A DNA stretch of 49,379 nt from Gammaproteobacteria bacterium (lineage in GTDB: Bacteria; Pseudomonadota; Gammaproteobacteria; Thiohalobacterales; Thiohalobacteraceae). Location of the stretch: positions 1 through 49,379 of the forward strand of contig PABG01000041.1 of the NCBI GenBank assembly GCA_002699185.1, read 5' to 3'. Made by a program: the position numbers and the translations under genes. Position 1 is the first letter of the stretch; each line of letters starts with the position of its first letter. Under the pieces are notes generated by a model. That model was not told the DNA's origin and searched no databases. It worked only from the letters and a program-made list of their open reading frames with translations. This document shows, one piece after another, positions 18,716 to 27,400 of the stretch.

Positions 18716-19977
18716 CACCGGCGGTAATCATCGCACTGGTGCTGCTCGCAGCCCTGGGACTGCCGCTGTTCGTGGTGCTCGGGGCCGGCGGTCTCTATGC
18801 CACCCACCGGATGGAACTGGATCCGGTGGTGCTGATCGTGGAATTGAACCGCCTGGCCAGCTCACCCAACCTCACCGCCATCCCCATGTTCACCTTCGCC
18901 GGCGTGGCGCTGGCCGCCGGCGGCGCGCCGCAGCGTCTGATCCGGCTGTTCAACGCCCTGTTCGGCTGGCTGCCCGGCGGCCTGGCGGCGGTCGCGCTCA
19001 CCGCCTGCGCCTTTTTCACCGCCTTCTCCGGCGCCTCAGGCGTGACCATCCTGGCGCTGGGCGGGCTGCTCTATCCCATGCTCAGCTGCCAGGGCTACCG
19101 CGAGCGCTTCTGTCTGGGACTGCTGACCTCCTCCGGCTCGCTGGGCCTGCTGTTTCCACCGAGCCTCGCCATCCTGCTCTACGGCATCGTCGCCGGGGTG
19201 AACATCGACGAGTTGTTCCTGGCCGGCATCGTGCCGGGCACCCTGCTGCTGGTAATGCTGCTGCTCTACAGCATGTTCATGGGCTGCAAGTGCACCGTGC
19301 CGCGCCAGGCCTTTTCGGTACCGGAGCTGGCGCGCGCCGTGCGCGCCGGCGTCTGGGACATCCTGCTGCCGGTGGGCATCGTGGTGGGTATCTTCGGCGG
19401 CTATGTCACGGTCAACGAGGCCGCCGCCTGCACCGCCGCCTATGTGCTGCTGCTGGAATGCCTCATCTTCCGCAACATCAATCTGCCGCATCAGCTGCCG
19501 CTGCTGCTGCGCGACACCAGCCTGCTGGTGGGAAGCATCCTGATCATCCTGGCCGCGGCCATGGGCCTGACCAACCTGCTCATCGACGCCCAGGTGCCGA
19601 TGCAGCTGCTGGCCTGGGTGAAGACGCATGTGGATTCGCCGCTGGAGTTCCTGCTGCTGCTGAACCTGTTCCTGCTGATCGTGGGCGCGATGATGGACAT
19701 CTTCTCGGCCATCGTGGTCATCACGCCGTTGCTGCTGCCGCTGGCGGCCCAGTTCGGCATCCATCCGGTGCACCTGGGCATCATCATGCTGGCCAACCTG
19801 GAGATCGGCTACAGCACCCCGCCGGTGGGCATCAACCTGTTCATCGCCAGCCAGCGCTTCGGCAAGCCGATCCTGCTGCTGTTCCGCGCCGCCCTGCCCT
19901 TTCTGGCCATCATGCTGGTGTGGCTGCTGATCGTCACCTATAACCCGGGGCTGTCGCTGTGGTGGCAGGAAGGGTGA
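18712..19977 (+). CDS. dctM: TRAP transporter large permease subunit (DctM)
   Basis: A 421-residue permease with about twelve membrane segments. Family motifs include SSPNLTAIPMFTFAGVAL, AFFTAFSGASGVTILALGG, LLFPPSLAILLYGIVAGV, and GIIMLANLEIGYSTPPVGINLF near the end. The GTG start at 18712 overlaps the dctQ stop; the ORF track shows a longer frame because the real start is GTG. With TatT, DctP and DctQ it completes a four-component TRAP system driven by a sodium or proton gradient, which would fit the Mrp antiporter upstream in the window (inference). Confidence 0.94.
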   Translation: MTPAVIIALVLLAALGLPLFVVLGAGGLYATHRMELDPVVLIVELNRLASSPNLTAIPMFTFAGVALAAGGAPQRLIRLFNALFGWLPGGLAAVALTACAFFTAFSGASGVTILALGGLLYPMLSCQGYRERFCLGLLTSSGSLGLLFPPSLAILLYGIVAGVNIDELFLAGIVPGTLLLVMLLLYSMFMGCKCTVPRQAFSVPELARAVRAGVWDILLPVGIVVGIFGGYVTVNEAAACTAAYVLLLECLIFRNINLPHQLPLLLRDTSLLVGSILIILAAAMGLTNLLIDAQVPMQLLAWVKTHVDSPLEFLLLLNLFLLIVGAMMDIFSAIVVITPLLLPLAAQFGIHPVHLGIIMLANLEIGYSTPPVGINLFIASQRFGKPILLLFRAALPFLAIMLVWLLIVTYNPGLSLWWQEG

Positions 19978-19990
19978 TCAATACCACTGT

Positions 19991-20074
19991 GTAGGTCGGG
20001 TTAGCCCGCCAGGGCGTAACCCGACGTGGTTCTCCGCCGGGGTGTCGGGTTACGCTGCCGCTAACCCGACCTAC
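19991..20074. repeat. family A double hairpin (REP-like), copy A1
   Basis: GTAGGTCGGGTTA...TAACCCGAC followed by GTCGGGTTA...TAACCCGACCTAC. Each arm is itself a hairpin, and GTAGG lies at the foot of both in opposite orientation. It sits 13 bases after the dctM stop. Confidence 0.88.
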
Positions 20075-20137
20075 ATATCTACGCTATTCACGAAATAGAC
20101 GTTATCAATAGAATGTCACGACAATTTTACCGTCCTG

Positions 20138-20168
20138 CGCCCATATCCCCAGGCATGGGGCGTTTTTT
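20138..20168 (+). terminator. putative rho-independent terminator of the TRAP operon
   Basis: CGCCC...GGGCG, or alternatively CCCC-AGGCAT-GGGG, is followed directly by six Ts (CGTTTTTT). It lies 160 bases after dctM and 55 bases before the next plus-strand gene. Confidence 0.5.
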
Positions 20169-20223
20169 CCCGGGCCGGCTTCAGGTATCTTTCCGACCAG
20201 GAATCCATTAGGGAATACCCATT

Positions 20224-20583
20224 ATGAAAGCCCTGCTGATCGTGGCCCACGGCAGCCGCCGCGCCGCCTCCAACGACGAAGTCCGCGAACTGACCGCGCG
20301 CATCCGCGACCTGGCCGGCACGCGCTTCGGCCAGGTCGACTGCGCCTTCCTGGAACTGGCCGAACCCTCCATCCCGGATGGGATCGAGTGCTGCGTGCGC
20401 AACGGCGCCGACGAGGTGGTGGTACTGCCCTATTTCCTGTCCGCCGGCCGTCATGTCATCAGCGACATCCCCGGCGAGGTGGAAGGCAAGCAGCAGCAGT
20501 ATCCCGACGTCAACATCCACATCGTCCCCTACCTGGGCTCGGCCGAGAGCATCCCCGAACTGATGCTGCAGCTCGCGTCCTGA
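20224..20583 (+). CDS. CbiX/SirB-type sirohydrochlorin chelatase, small form
   Basis: A 119-residue single-domain chelatase of the CbiX-small family, which inserts cobalt or iron into sirohydrochlorin on the way to cobalamin or siroheme. The N-terminal LLIVAHGSRR supplies the first metal-binding histidine and LPYFLSAGRHVISDIP the second. Proteins of this size work as homodimers. AGGGA lies upstream of the ATG. It is flanked by repeats on both sides and has no other tetrapyrrole gene next to it, so the metal preference cannot be read from context. Confidence 0.88.
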   Translation: MKALLIVAHGSRRAASNDEVRELTARIRDLAGTRFGQVDCAFLELAEPSIPDGIECCVRNGADEVVVLPYFLSAGRHVISDIPGEVEGKQQQYPDVNIHIVPYLGSAESIPELMLQLAS

Positions 20584-20603
20584 ACCTTGGAGCTCGGCGC
20601 TGT

Positions 20604-20879
20604 AAACACAGAGGGCGCAGAGGCGCGGAGACGCTGAGAAACATAACAAGGATTGCGTGGCTGGAATTTCATGCGAAAGCCCGGGCCTGCGCCGACACAG
20701 GCTGCGGCCGCAATCCAGAGACCGCCGCGGCATCTGGATCCCGGCTTTCGCCGGGATGACGGCCTTCGGACACGGGCCTGCCGGCTGGACTGGTTGACCT
20801 GCTTTCCCCGAAACAGTGCGATGAACCTGATCAAACCCGGATTCCTTTGCGTCTCCGCGCCTCTGCGCCCTCTGCGTTG
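20604..20879. repeat. family E inverted repeat E1 with a nested family G hairpin
   Basis: Outer arms AACACAGAGGGCGCAGAGGCGCGGAGACGC (from 20604) and GCGTCTCCGCGCCTCTGCGCCCTCTGCGTT (to 20879) face each other across about 200 bases. Inside lies a complete family G hairpin, CTGGATCCCGGCTTTCGCCGGGATGAC (about 20733-20760). The gap 20584-20900 has no credible gene; the minus-strand ORF across it is repeat translation. Confidence 0.85.
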
Positions 20880-20900
20880 ATCTCACCCAGGCCCAGACAT

Positions 20901-21677
20901 CTACCGGTCGAAATAGCCGAACACGTCCTTCAGGATCTCCGTGGTCCGAGCCACCGGCTGTTCGCGGATGCGCTTCTCCTCCTCCGCCAGCTTCAGGAAC
21001 AGGCCGTCCAGGGTCCGGTTGGTGACATAGGCATCCAGGTCGAGGCTATCCTCGGCGACGAACGATTCCAGAAAGCCGGCGCGGGAGACGAACTGCTTGT
21101 AGCGCGCGGTCACCCCGACCCGATCCATGTTCTCGCTCACGATCGGACGGATCACCTCGGCCAGCTGCGCCGATGAATGCTCCTGGAAATAGCGGGTCGC
21201 GGCATCGTCCCCGCCCTGGACGATGCCCCGCGCATCGCTGACCGACATGCCCTTGATGGTATCGATCAGGATGTCGGTCGTCTGCGGGACGGACTGTTCC
21301 GCGGCACGGTTCATCGATTCGATGAAGGCATCCGCATAGCGGTCCTGCCCCAGCCGGCGCAGCAGCGACTCGGCCGTCTGCAGTTCCTGCGGCAGCGGAA
21401 TGCGCACCGCCTGATCCTGCAGAAAGCCGCCCTGCCGGCCGAGCGTGTCCACGGCCCGCCGGACCCCGACCTGCAGCGCATCCAGCACGGCCCGGGTCAT
21501 GGCCGCGGCGTCCGGCGCCCCCGCGGCGGATTCCGCGGCCGTTTCCGTCTCCACCTCCTGCTCGCCGCCGCCCAGCACCCCCTTCAGCATGTCCTGCCAG
21601 CCGGCCTGCGCCGGTGTAATGAGCAGGGCCGCGGCCATGACAACGGCGAGACGGTGGCGCAGCAATGATCGATTCAT
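20901..21677 (-). CDS. DUF4197 family exported protein
   Basis: A 258-residue protein with a signal peptide (LLITPAQAGW) and the DUF4197 body: IPLPQELQTAESLLRRLGQDRYADAFIESMNRAAEQ, GMSVSDARGIVQGGDDAATRYFQ, and VTNRTLDGLFLKLAEEEKRIREQPVARTTEILKDVF at the end. The function of the family is unknown. GGGAGGGAA precedes the ATG. It is divergent from ycgN, and a 191-base shared promoter region separates the two. Confidence 0.88.
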   Translation of the reverse strand: MNRSLLRHRLAVVMAAALLITPAQAGWQDMLKGVLGGGEQEVETETAAESAAGAPDAAAMTRAVLDALQVGVRRAVDTLGRQGGFLQDQAVRIPLPQELQTAESLLRRLGQDRYADAFIESMNRAAEQSVPQTTDILIDTIKGMSVSDARGIVQGGDDAATRYFQEHSSAQLAEVIRPIVSENMDRVGVTARYKQFVSRAGFLESFVAEDSLDLDAYVTNRTLDGLFLKLAEEEKRIREQPVARTTEILKDVFGYFDR

Positions 21678-21855
21678 CTCACTTCCCTCCCGGTCGGAAC
21701 GATCTGAAAACCCCGAGTATAGTTCGCAGGCCGGGATAAGCGCAGCGTTCCCGGCAAGCCCGATTGATGCCGGAAACAGGCCTTGCGGCCCTTATTCCGG
21801 CCTACGGGAGCAGACGGAGCCCAACCCGCCTTAACGCCGGCACGGACGCTTGCTG

Positions 21856-21861
21856 TATAAT
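21856..21861 (+). promoter_or_regulatory. consensus -10 box abutting ycgN start
   Basis: A perfect TATAAT ends eight bases before the ycgN ATG, and a TTAACG resembling a -35 box lies 19 bases upstream. Transcription would begin at or next to the A of the start codon. No ribosome-binding site is visible, which fits a leaderless message. Confidence 0.45.
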
Positions 21862-21868
21862 CCCCGCC

Positions 21869-22363
21869 ATGACTGAACTTCCCTTCTGGCAACGCAAGCC
21901 CCTGGACGAAATGACCCGCGCGGAATGGGAATCCCTCTGCGACGGCTGCGGCCTGTGCTGCCTGATCAAGTTCGAGGACATCGACACCGGCGAGTTGATC
22001 TACTCCAACATCGTCTGCCGTCACTTCGACGACCAGACCTCGCTGTGCCAGTGCTATGAAACACGCTCGCAGAAGGTGCCGGACTGCTGGACCCTCACCC
22101 CGGAGAACATCCACGAACTGACCTGGCTGCCCGAGACCTGCGCCTACCGCCTGCTGCGTGACGGCGAGGACCTGGCCTGGTGGCACCCGCTGGTCTCGGG
22201 CGACCCGAATACCGTGCACGAGGCCGGCATCGGCATCCGTCACAACTGCATCAGCGAAGAGCATGTGCATGTCGACGACTGGCAGACCTTCTTCGACGAG
22301 ATGACCGCCGAGGAAGAAGAAGACACGCCGGATCAGCCGGACGCCTCGAACAGCCGCGAATGA
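21869..22363 (+). CDS. ycgN: YcgN family cysteine-cluster protein
   Basis: A 164-residue protein of the UPF0260/YcgN family (zinc- or iron-sulfur-type cysteine cluster). Conserved cysteines lie in LCDGCGLCCLIKFED, NIVCRHFD, LCQCYETR and VPDCW. The C-terminal tail is acidic and low complexity (EEEEDTPDQPD). The start was moved to 21869 (MTELPFW) because this is where family homology begins. The stop overlaps cmoA (ATGA), so the two are translationally coupled. The biochemical function of the family is not established. Confidence 0.9.
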   Translation: MTELPFWQRKPLDEMTRAEWESLCDGCGLCCLIKFEDIDTGELIYSNIVCRHFDDQTSLCQCYETRSQKVPDCWTLTPENIHELTWLPETCAYRLLRDGEDLAWWHPLVSGDPNTVHEAGIGIRHNCISEEHVHVDDWQTFFDEMTAEEEEDTPDQPDASNSRE

Positions 22364-23112
22364 GCGAGGAGCGGGACAGCCTGTTCGCCGGCGAACACTC
22401 CATGATCGTCGACTTCGCCTTCGACGAGCGCGTGGCCGCCGTCTTCCCCGACATGATCCGCCGCTCGGTGCCGGGCTACAGCGAGATCGTCACCCTGACC
22501 GGGCTGTTCGGGCAGCGCTACGCCACGCCCGGCTCCAGCATCTACGATCTCGGCTGCTCCCTGGGGGCCACCACCCTGGCCCTGCGCCGGCAGATCCCGC
22601 ATGCCGACTGCCGCATCATCAGCGTGGACAACGCCGAGGCCATGACCGCACAGTGCCGCGAGCATGTGGAGGCCGATCCCGGCACGATCCCGGTGGAGGT
22701 GCGCTGCGCCGACATCCGCGAGGTCCCGATCGAGGACGCCTCACTGGTGGTGTTGAATTTCACCCTGCAGTTCCTGCCGCCGGACGAGCGCCTGCCGCTG
22801 CTGGAGCGCATTCACGCCGGACTGCGCGACGATGGCGTGCTGGTGGTGTCGGAGAAGCTCGACTTCGCCAACGATCTCAGCCAGACCTTTCACACCGACC
22901 TGCACCTGGCCTTCAAGCGCGCCAACGGCTACTCGGACCTGGAGATCAGCCGCAAGCGCAGCGCGCTGGAGCGGGTACTGGTCCCCGACACCCTGGAACA
23001 GCACCGCGAACGGCTGCAGTGGGCGGGCTTTCGCTGGATCGAGCCCTGGTTCCAGTGCTTCAATTTCGCTTCGCTGGTGGCCTTCAAGCGGCGGCCGGAT
23101 CTGCCTGAATGA
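22360..23112 (+). CDS. cmoA: carboxy-S-adenosyl-L-methionine synthase
   Basis: A 250-residue SAM-fold enzyme that makes carboxy-SAM from SAM and prephenate for tRNA wobble uridine modification. Typical CmoA sequence: DFAFDERVAAVFPDMIRRSVPGY, IYDLGCSLGATTLALRRQI, LNFTLQFLPPDERLPLLERI, and the C-terminal FQCFNFASLVAFK. The ATG overlaps the ycgN stop, and the stop is followed five bases later by repeat element D1, which separates it from its functional partner cmoB. Confidence 0.96.
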   Translation: MSEERDSLFAGEHSMIVDFAFDERVAAVFPDMIRRSVPGYSEIVTLTGLFGQRYATPGSSIYDLGCSLGATTLALRRQIPHADCRIISVDNAEAMTAQCREHVEADPGTIPVEVRCADIREVPIEDASLVVLNFTLQFLPPDERLPLLERIHAGLRDDGVLVVSEKLDFANDLSQTFHTDLHLAFKRANGYSDLEISRKRSALERVLVPDTLEQHRERLQWAGFRWIEPWFQCFNFASLVAFKRRPDLPE

Positions 23113-23116
23113 ATCA

Positions 23117-23312
23117 ATGGCCACGGAAAACACGGAAAGCACGGACATTTCATTATTGTGCCCCTCTCCCCTTCGGGGGAGAGGGGTTGGGGTGAGGGGC
23201 CAAGGTGAAATCGCATTGCCTGTTTTCATCTACCCCCTCTCCCTGGCCCTCTCCCCCGAAGGGGGAGAGGGGAAAATAAAATGTCCGTGCTTTCCGTGTT
23301 TTCCGTGGCCAT
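23117..23312. repeat. family D element D1, perfect 32-bp inverted termini
   Basis: The left terminus 23117-23148 (ATGGCCACGGAAAACACGG...) is the exact reverse complement of 23281-23312 over 32 bases. The element exactly fills the cmoA-cmoB gap. Its right terminus ends ...GGCCAT, so its last two bases are the first two of the cmoB start codon. Confidence 0.92.
23161..23272. repeat. family F inverted pair nested in D1
   Basis: CCCCTCTCCCCTTCGGGGGAGAGGGG (from 23161) and its inverted partner ending CCCCCGAAGGGGGAGAGGGG (to 23272) lie inside the loop of D1. Each is itself a hairpin with a TTCG or CGAA centre. Confidence 0.85.
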
Positions 23313-24303
23313 GAATTCAAAACCCTTCACCCTCGACCTCACCCCCCTGAACACCGCCCTGCAGGACACCCCACTGGCCGCCTGGGCCGAAGCCCTGCCG
23401 GTCACGCTGGCAGCGAAGCTGGACCCCGACAGCCACGGCGACCTGCCGGCCTGGCAGGCCGCACTCGCCGCCCTGCCCGACATCCGCGCCCGGGATGTCG
23501 ATCTGAACGCCCCCACCATCCGCATCGGCGCGGCGGACGAAATCGACGCCGCTACCCGGGATCGCATCGAGACTGCACTGCGCCAACTGCATCCCTGGCG
23601 CAAGGGGCCGTTCGACATCTTCGGCATTCATATCGACACCGAATGGCGCTCGGACTGGAAGTGGGACCGCATCGCGCCGCATCTCGCGCCGCTGGCGGGA
23701 CGGCGGGTCCTGGACGTGGGCAGCGGCAACGGCTACTTCGCCCTGCGCATGGCCGGGGCGGGTGCCGCCCTGGTGGTGGCCATCGATCCCATGCGCCTGT
23801 TCCTGATGCAGTTCGAGGCGCTGCGCCGGTTCCACGATACGGGCCGGGCCTGCGTGCTGCCGCTCGGCATCGAGGACTTCCCCGAGCGCAGTGAATGTTT
23901 CGATACGGTCTTCTCCATGGGCGTGCTCTATCATCGCCGCTCGCCGCTGGATCACCTGATCCAGCTGCGCGAGGCCCTGCGCCCCGGCGGCGAACTGGTG
24001 CTGGAGACCCTGGTCATCCCCGGCAATGCCGGGCGGGTGCTGGTCCCGGACGGGCGCTATGCGCGCATGCGCAATGTCTGGTTCATCCCCACGGTGGCGG
24101 AACTGGAGCGCTGGCTGGCCCGCTGCGGCCTGCGCGACATCCGCTGCGTCGACGAGGGGCCCACCACACCGGAGGAGCAGCGCAGCACCGACTGGATGCG
24201 CTTCGAGTCGCTGGCCCAGTCCCTGGACCCGGCCGACCCGACCCGCACCGTCGAGGGCCACCCCGCCCCGCGCCGGGCGGTGCTCCTCGCCCGGCGCGGG
24301 TGA
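23311..24303 (+). CDS. cmoB: tRNA U34 carboxymethyltransferase
   Basis: Uses carboxy-SAM from CmoA to convert 5-hydroxyuridine to 5-carboxymethoxyuridine at the tRNA wobble position. About 330 residues, with the CmoB N-terminal domain (LHPWRKGPFDIFGIHIDTEWRSDWKW) and methyltransferase motifs VLDVGSGNGYFALRM and FSMGVLYHRRSPLDHL, then NVWFIPTVAELERWL. Alignment with CmoB N termini from memory favours the ATG at 23311 (MNSKPFTL). The ATG at 23281 lies inside repeat D1, has a GGGGGAGAGGGG stretch upstream, and would add ten repeat-encoded residues (MSVLSVFSVA). Confidence 0.95.
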   Translation: MNSKPFTLDLTPLNTALQDTPLAAWAEALPVTLAAKLDPDSHGDLPAWQAALAALPDIRARDVDLNAPTIRIGAADEIDAATRDRIETALRQLHPWRKGPFDIFGIHIDTEWRSDWKWDRIAPHLAPLAGRRVLDVGSGNGYFALRMAGAGAALVVAIDPMRLFLMQFEALRRFHDTGRACVLPLGIEDFPERSECFDTVFSMGVLYHRRSPLDHLIQLREALRPGGELVLETLVIPGNAGRVLVPDGRYARMRNVWFIPTVAELERWLARCGLRDIRCVDEGPTTPEEQRSTDWMRFESLAQSLDPADPTRTVEGHPAPRRAVLLARRG

Positions 24304-24314
24304 CGTAGTGAAAA

Positions 24315-24440
24315 TAGCCACGGAAAACACGGAAAGCACGGACATTTGATGATCATTGCCCGGCGCATCGCGCCAAGGCAATGGAATGATATTTTTGGCA
24401 TTTGATTTTTTCCGTGCTTTCCGTGTTTTCCGTGGCCATA
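24315..24440. repeat. family D element D2 with a family C-like core
   Basis: Arms GCCACGGAAAACACGGAAAGCACGGACAT (24317-24345) and TCCGTGCTTTCCGTGTTTTCCGTGGCCA (24411-24438) face each other. The loop carries TCATTGCCCGGCGCATCGCGCCAAGGCAATGG, which reads like a decayed family C arm. It lies between cmoB and mfd, so cmoB is bracketed by family D elements. Confidence 0.85.
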
Positions 24441-24494
24441 TTTTGATGCCGCCACCATGACCCACGCCCGCGTTTGTGGGACAATTCGCCCCGC

Positions 24495-27400
24495 ATGAAC
24501 CGGAACACCGCCCCGGCGCCGGCGCCGGACAAACCGTTCGACCCCCGTCATCCGCCCCTGCCGGAGGCCGGCGCGTGCCTGCGCTGGAGCCGGCTGTTCG
24601 GCGACAGCCTGGCGCTGGCGGTGACCGCCGCCGCCCGGGAGTACGCCGGGCCGGTCGTGCTGGTCACCCCGGACATGCCGCAACTCGAGCAGCTGCAGGC
24701 GCAGCTGACCTGGTTCAGTGACGGCGCGCTGGAACTGCTCAGCTTCCCGGACTGGGAGACCCTGCCCTACGACGCCTTCTCCCCACACCAGGACATCATC
24801 TCCCAGCGCATCGAGACCCTGTACCGGCTGCCGGAGTTCCGCCGGGGCGTGCTGATCCTGCCGGTCTCCACCCTGATGCAGCGGGTCGCGCCGCTGAGCT
24901 ACATCCAGGGCCGCGGCCTGTCGGTGAAGGTCGGCGAACGGCTGGACGTCGATGCCATGCGCAGCCGCTTCGAACAGGCCGGCTACACCTGCGTGGCCCA
25001 GGTCATGGAACACGGCGAGTTCGCGGTGCGCGGCTCGCTGCTGGACATCTACCCCATGGGCAGCGAGCTGCCCTACCGGCTGGATCTGTTCGACGACGAG
25101 GTCGAGAGCATCCGCACCTTCGACCCGGACAGCCAGCGCTCCATCGAGAAGGTCGAGTCCATCCATCTGCTGCCGGCGCGCGAGTTCCCCTTCGACCCCG
25201 ACGCCATCAGCCGCTTCCGTCAGGCCTGGCGGGCGCGCTTCGAGGGCGATCCGCAGCGCAGTGCCGTCTACCGCGACGTCAGCCAGGGCATCAGCCCCAA
25301 CGGCATCGAGTACTATCTGCCGCTGTTCTTCGAGCAGACTGCCAGCCTGCCGGACTACCTGCCTGACGACTGCCTGTTCCTGCAGCTGCCCGGCTGCGAC
25401 GCCGCCGCGCAGGACTTCTGGCAGCAACTCGAGGCCCGGCACGACCAGTACCGCCACGACCTCGAACGCCCGGTGCTGGAGCCGGACCAACTCTATCTGG
25501 GGCTGGATGAGCTCGAGCGGCACCTGGCCGCCAGCCGCCGGGTGGAGGTCCTGCGTTTCGACGAAGGCGAAACGCAGGCGGTCAACTTCGCCACCTGCGG
25601 CCTGCCCGATGTCTCGCTCAAGCCGCGCGCGGCGCAGCCGGCCGAACAGCTCACGCGTTTTCTCGATCAGCATCCGGGCCGGGTGCTGATCACCGCCGAG
25701 TCCGCCGGCCGCCGCGAGCATCTGCTCGACAGCCTGCGCGACAACGGCCTGCGCCCGCAGGCGGTCGAGGGCTGGCAGGCCTTTCTCGACGGCGACATCG
25801 AACTGGGCATCGGCGTGGCCCCGCTGGAACAGGGCCTGCGACTGGAGGACGGCGCGCTCGCCCTGCTCACCGAGACCCAGCTGCTGGGCCGGCGTGCCAG
25901 CCAGGTCAGCCGGCGCAAGCCGGCGCGCGACCCCGAGGCCATCATCCGGGATCTTACCGATCTGGCCATCGGCGCCCCGGTGGTGCATGAGGAGTTGGGC
26001 GTGGGCCGCTACCTCGGCCTGCAGAAGCTCACCGCCGGCGGCCTGGAAAACGAATTCCTCACCCTGGAGTACGCCGGCGGCGACAAGCTCTATGTGCCGG
26101 TCAACTCGCTGCACCTGATCAGCCGCTACACCGGCAGCTCGCCCGAGGCCGCCCCCCTGCACAAGCTGGGTACCGACCAGTGGGCGAAGGCCAGGCGCAA
26201 GGCCGCCGAGAAGGCCCGCGACGTGGCCGCCGAACTGCTCGACATCTATGCCCGCCGCGCCGCCCGCCAGGGCCACAGTTTCGACATTCACAGCGACGAG
26301 TACCGCCAGTTCGCCGCCGCCTTCCCGTTCGAGGAGACCCCGGACCAGGAGCAGGCCATCGAGGCGGTGCTGGCCGACATGGCCGCACCGCAGCCGATGG
26401 ACCGGGTGGTGTGCGGCGACGTCGGCTTCGGCAAGACCGAGGTCGCCATGCGCGCCGCCTTCGTCGCCGCCACCAGCGGCCGGCAGGTCGCCCTGCTGGT
26501 GCCCACCACCCTGCTGGCGCAGCAGCACTACGAGAACTTCCGCGACCGCATGGCCGACTGGCCCATCCGCATCGAGGCGCTGTCGCGCTTCCGCTCCGGC
26601 AAGCAGCAGGAGGCGATCCTGCAGCAACTCAGTGACGGCAAGGTCGATATCGTCATCGGCACCCACAAGCTGCTGCAGGAGAATGTGAAGTTCAAGCAAC
26701 TCGGGCTGGTGATCGTGGACGAGGAACACCGTTTCGGCGTGCGCCAGAAGGAACGCCTCAAGGCGCTGCGCGCCGAGGTGGACATGCTGACCCTGACCGC
26801 CACACCGATCCCGCGCACCCTGAACATGTCCCTGGCGGGACTGCGCGATCTGTCCATCATCGCCACTCCACCGGCCCAGCGCCTGGCGGTGAAGACCTTC
26901 GTCGGCGAGTGGAACGGCCAGACCATCCGCGAGGCCTGCCTGCGCGAGATCAAGCGCGGCGGCCAGGTCTACTTCCTGCACAACCAGGTGGAGACCATCG
27001 ACAAGGTCGCGCGCGAACTGGCCGAACTGGTGCCCGAGGCCGGCATCGCCATCGGCCACGGCCAGATGCGCGAGCGCGACCTGGAACAGGTGATGCTGGA
27101 TTTCTACCACCGGCGCTTCAATCTGCTGGTGTGCACCACCATCATCGAGAGCGGCATCGACATACCCACCGCCAACACCATCATCATCAACCGCGCCGAC
27201 AAGCTCGGCCTGGCCCAGCTGCACCAGCTGCGCGGCCGGGTCGGGCGCTCGCACCATCGCGCCTACGCCTACCTGGTCACGCCGCCGGCACGGGCCATGA
27301 CCGCCGACGCGGTCAAACGCCTGGAGGCCATCGCCTCGCTGGAGGAACTGGGCGCGGGCTTCTCACTTTCCACCCACGACCTGGAGATCCGCGGCGCCGG

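Noticed and set aside
20116-20886. 256-codon minus-strand frame over the cbiX gene and repeat E1
   Set aside because: Half is antisense to cbiX and half is translation of repeats E and G.
24057-27257. 1066-codon open frame antisense to mfd
   Set aside because: It is the shadow frame of a GC-rich mfd gene; the translation is low-complexity Val/Gly/Ala/Gln/Arg text with no domain, and mfd itself is unmistakable.
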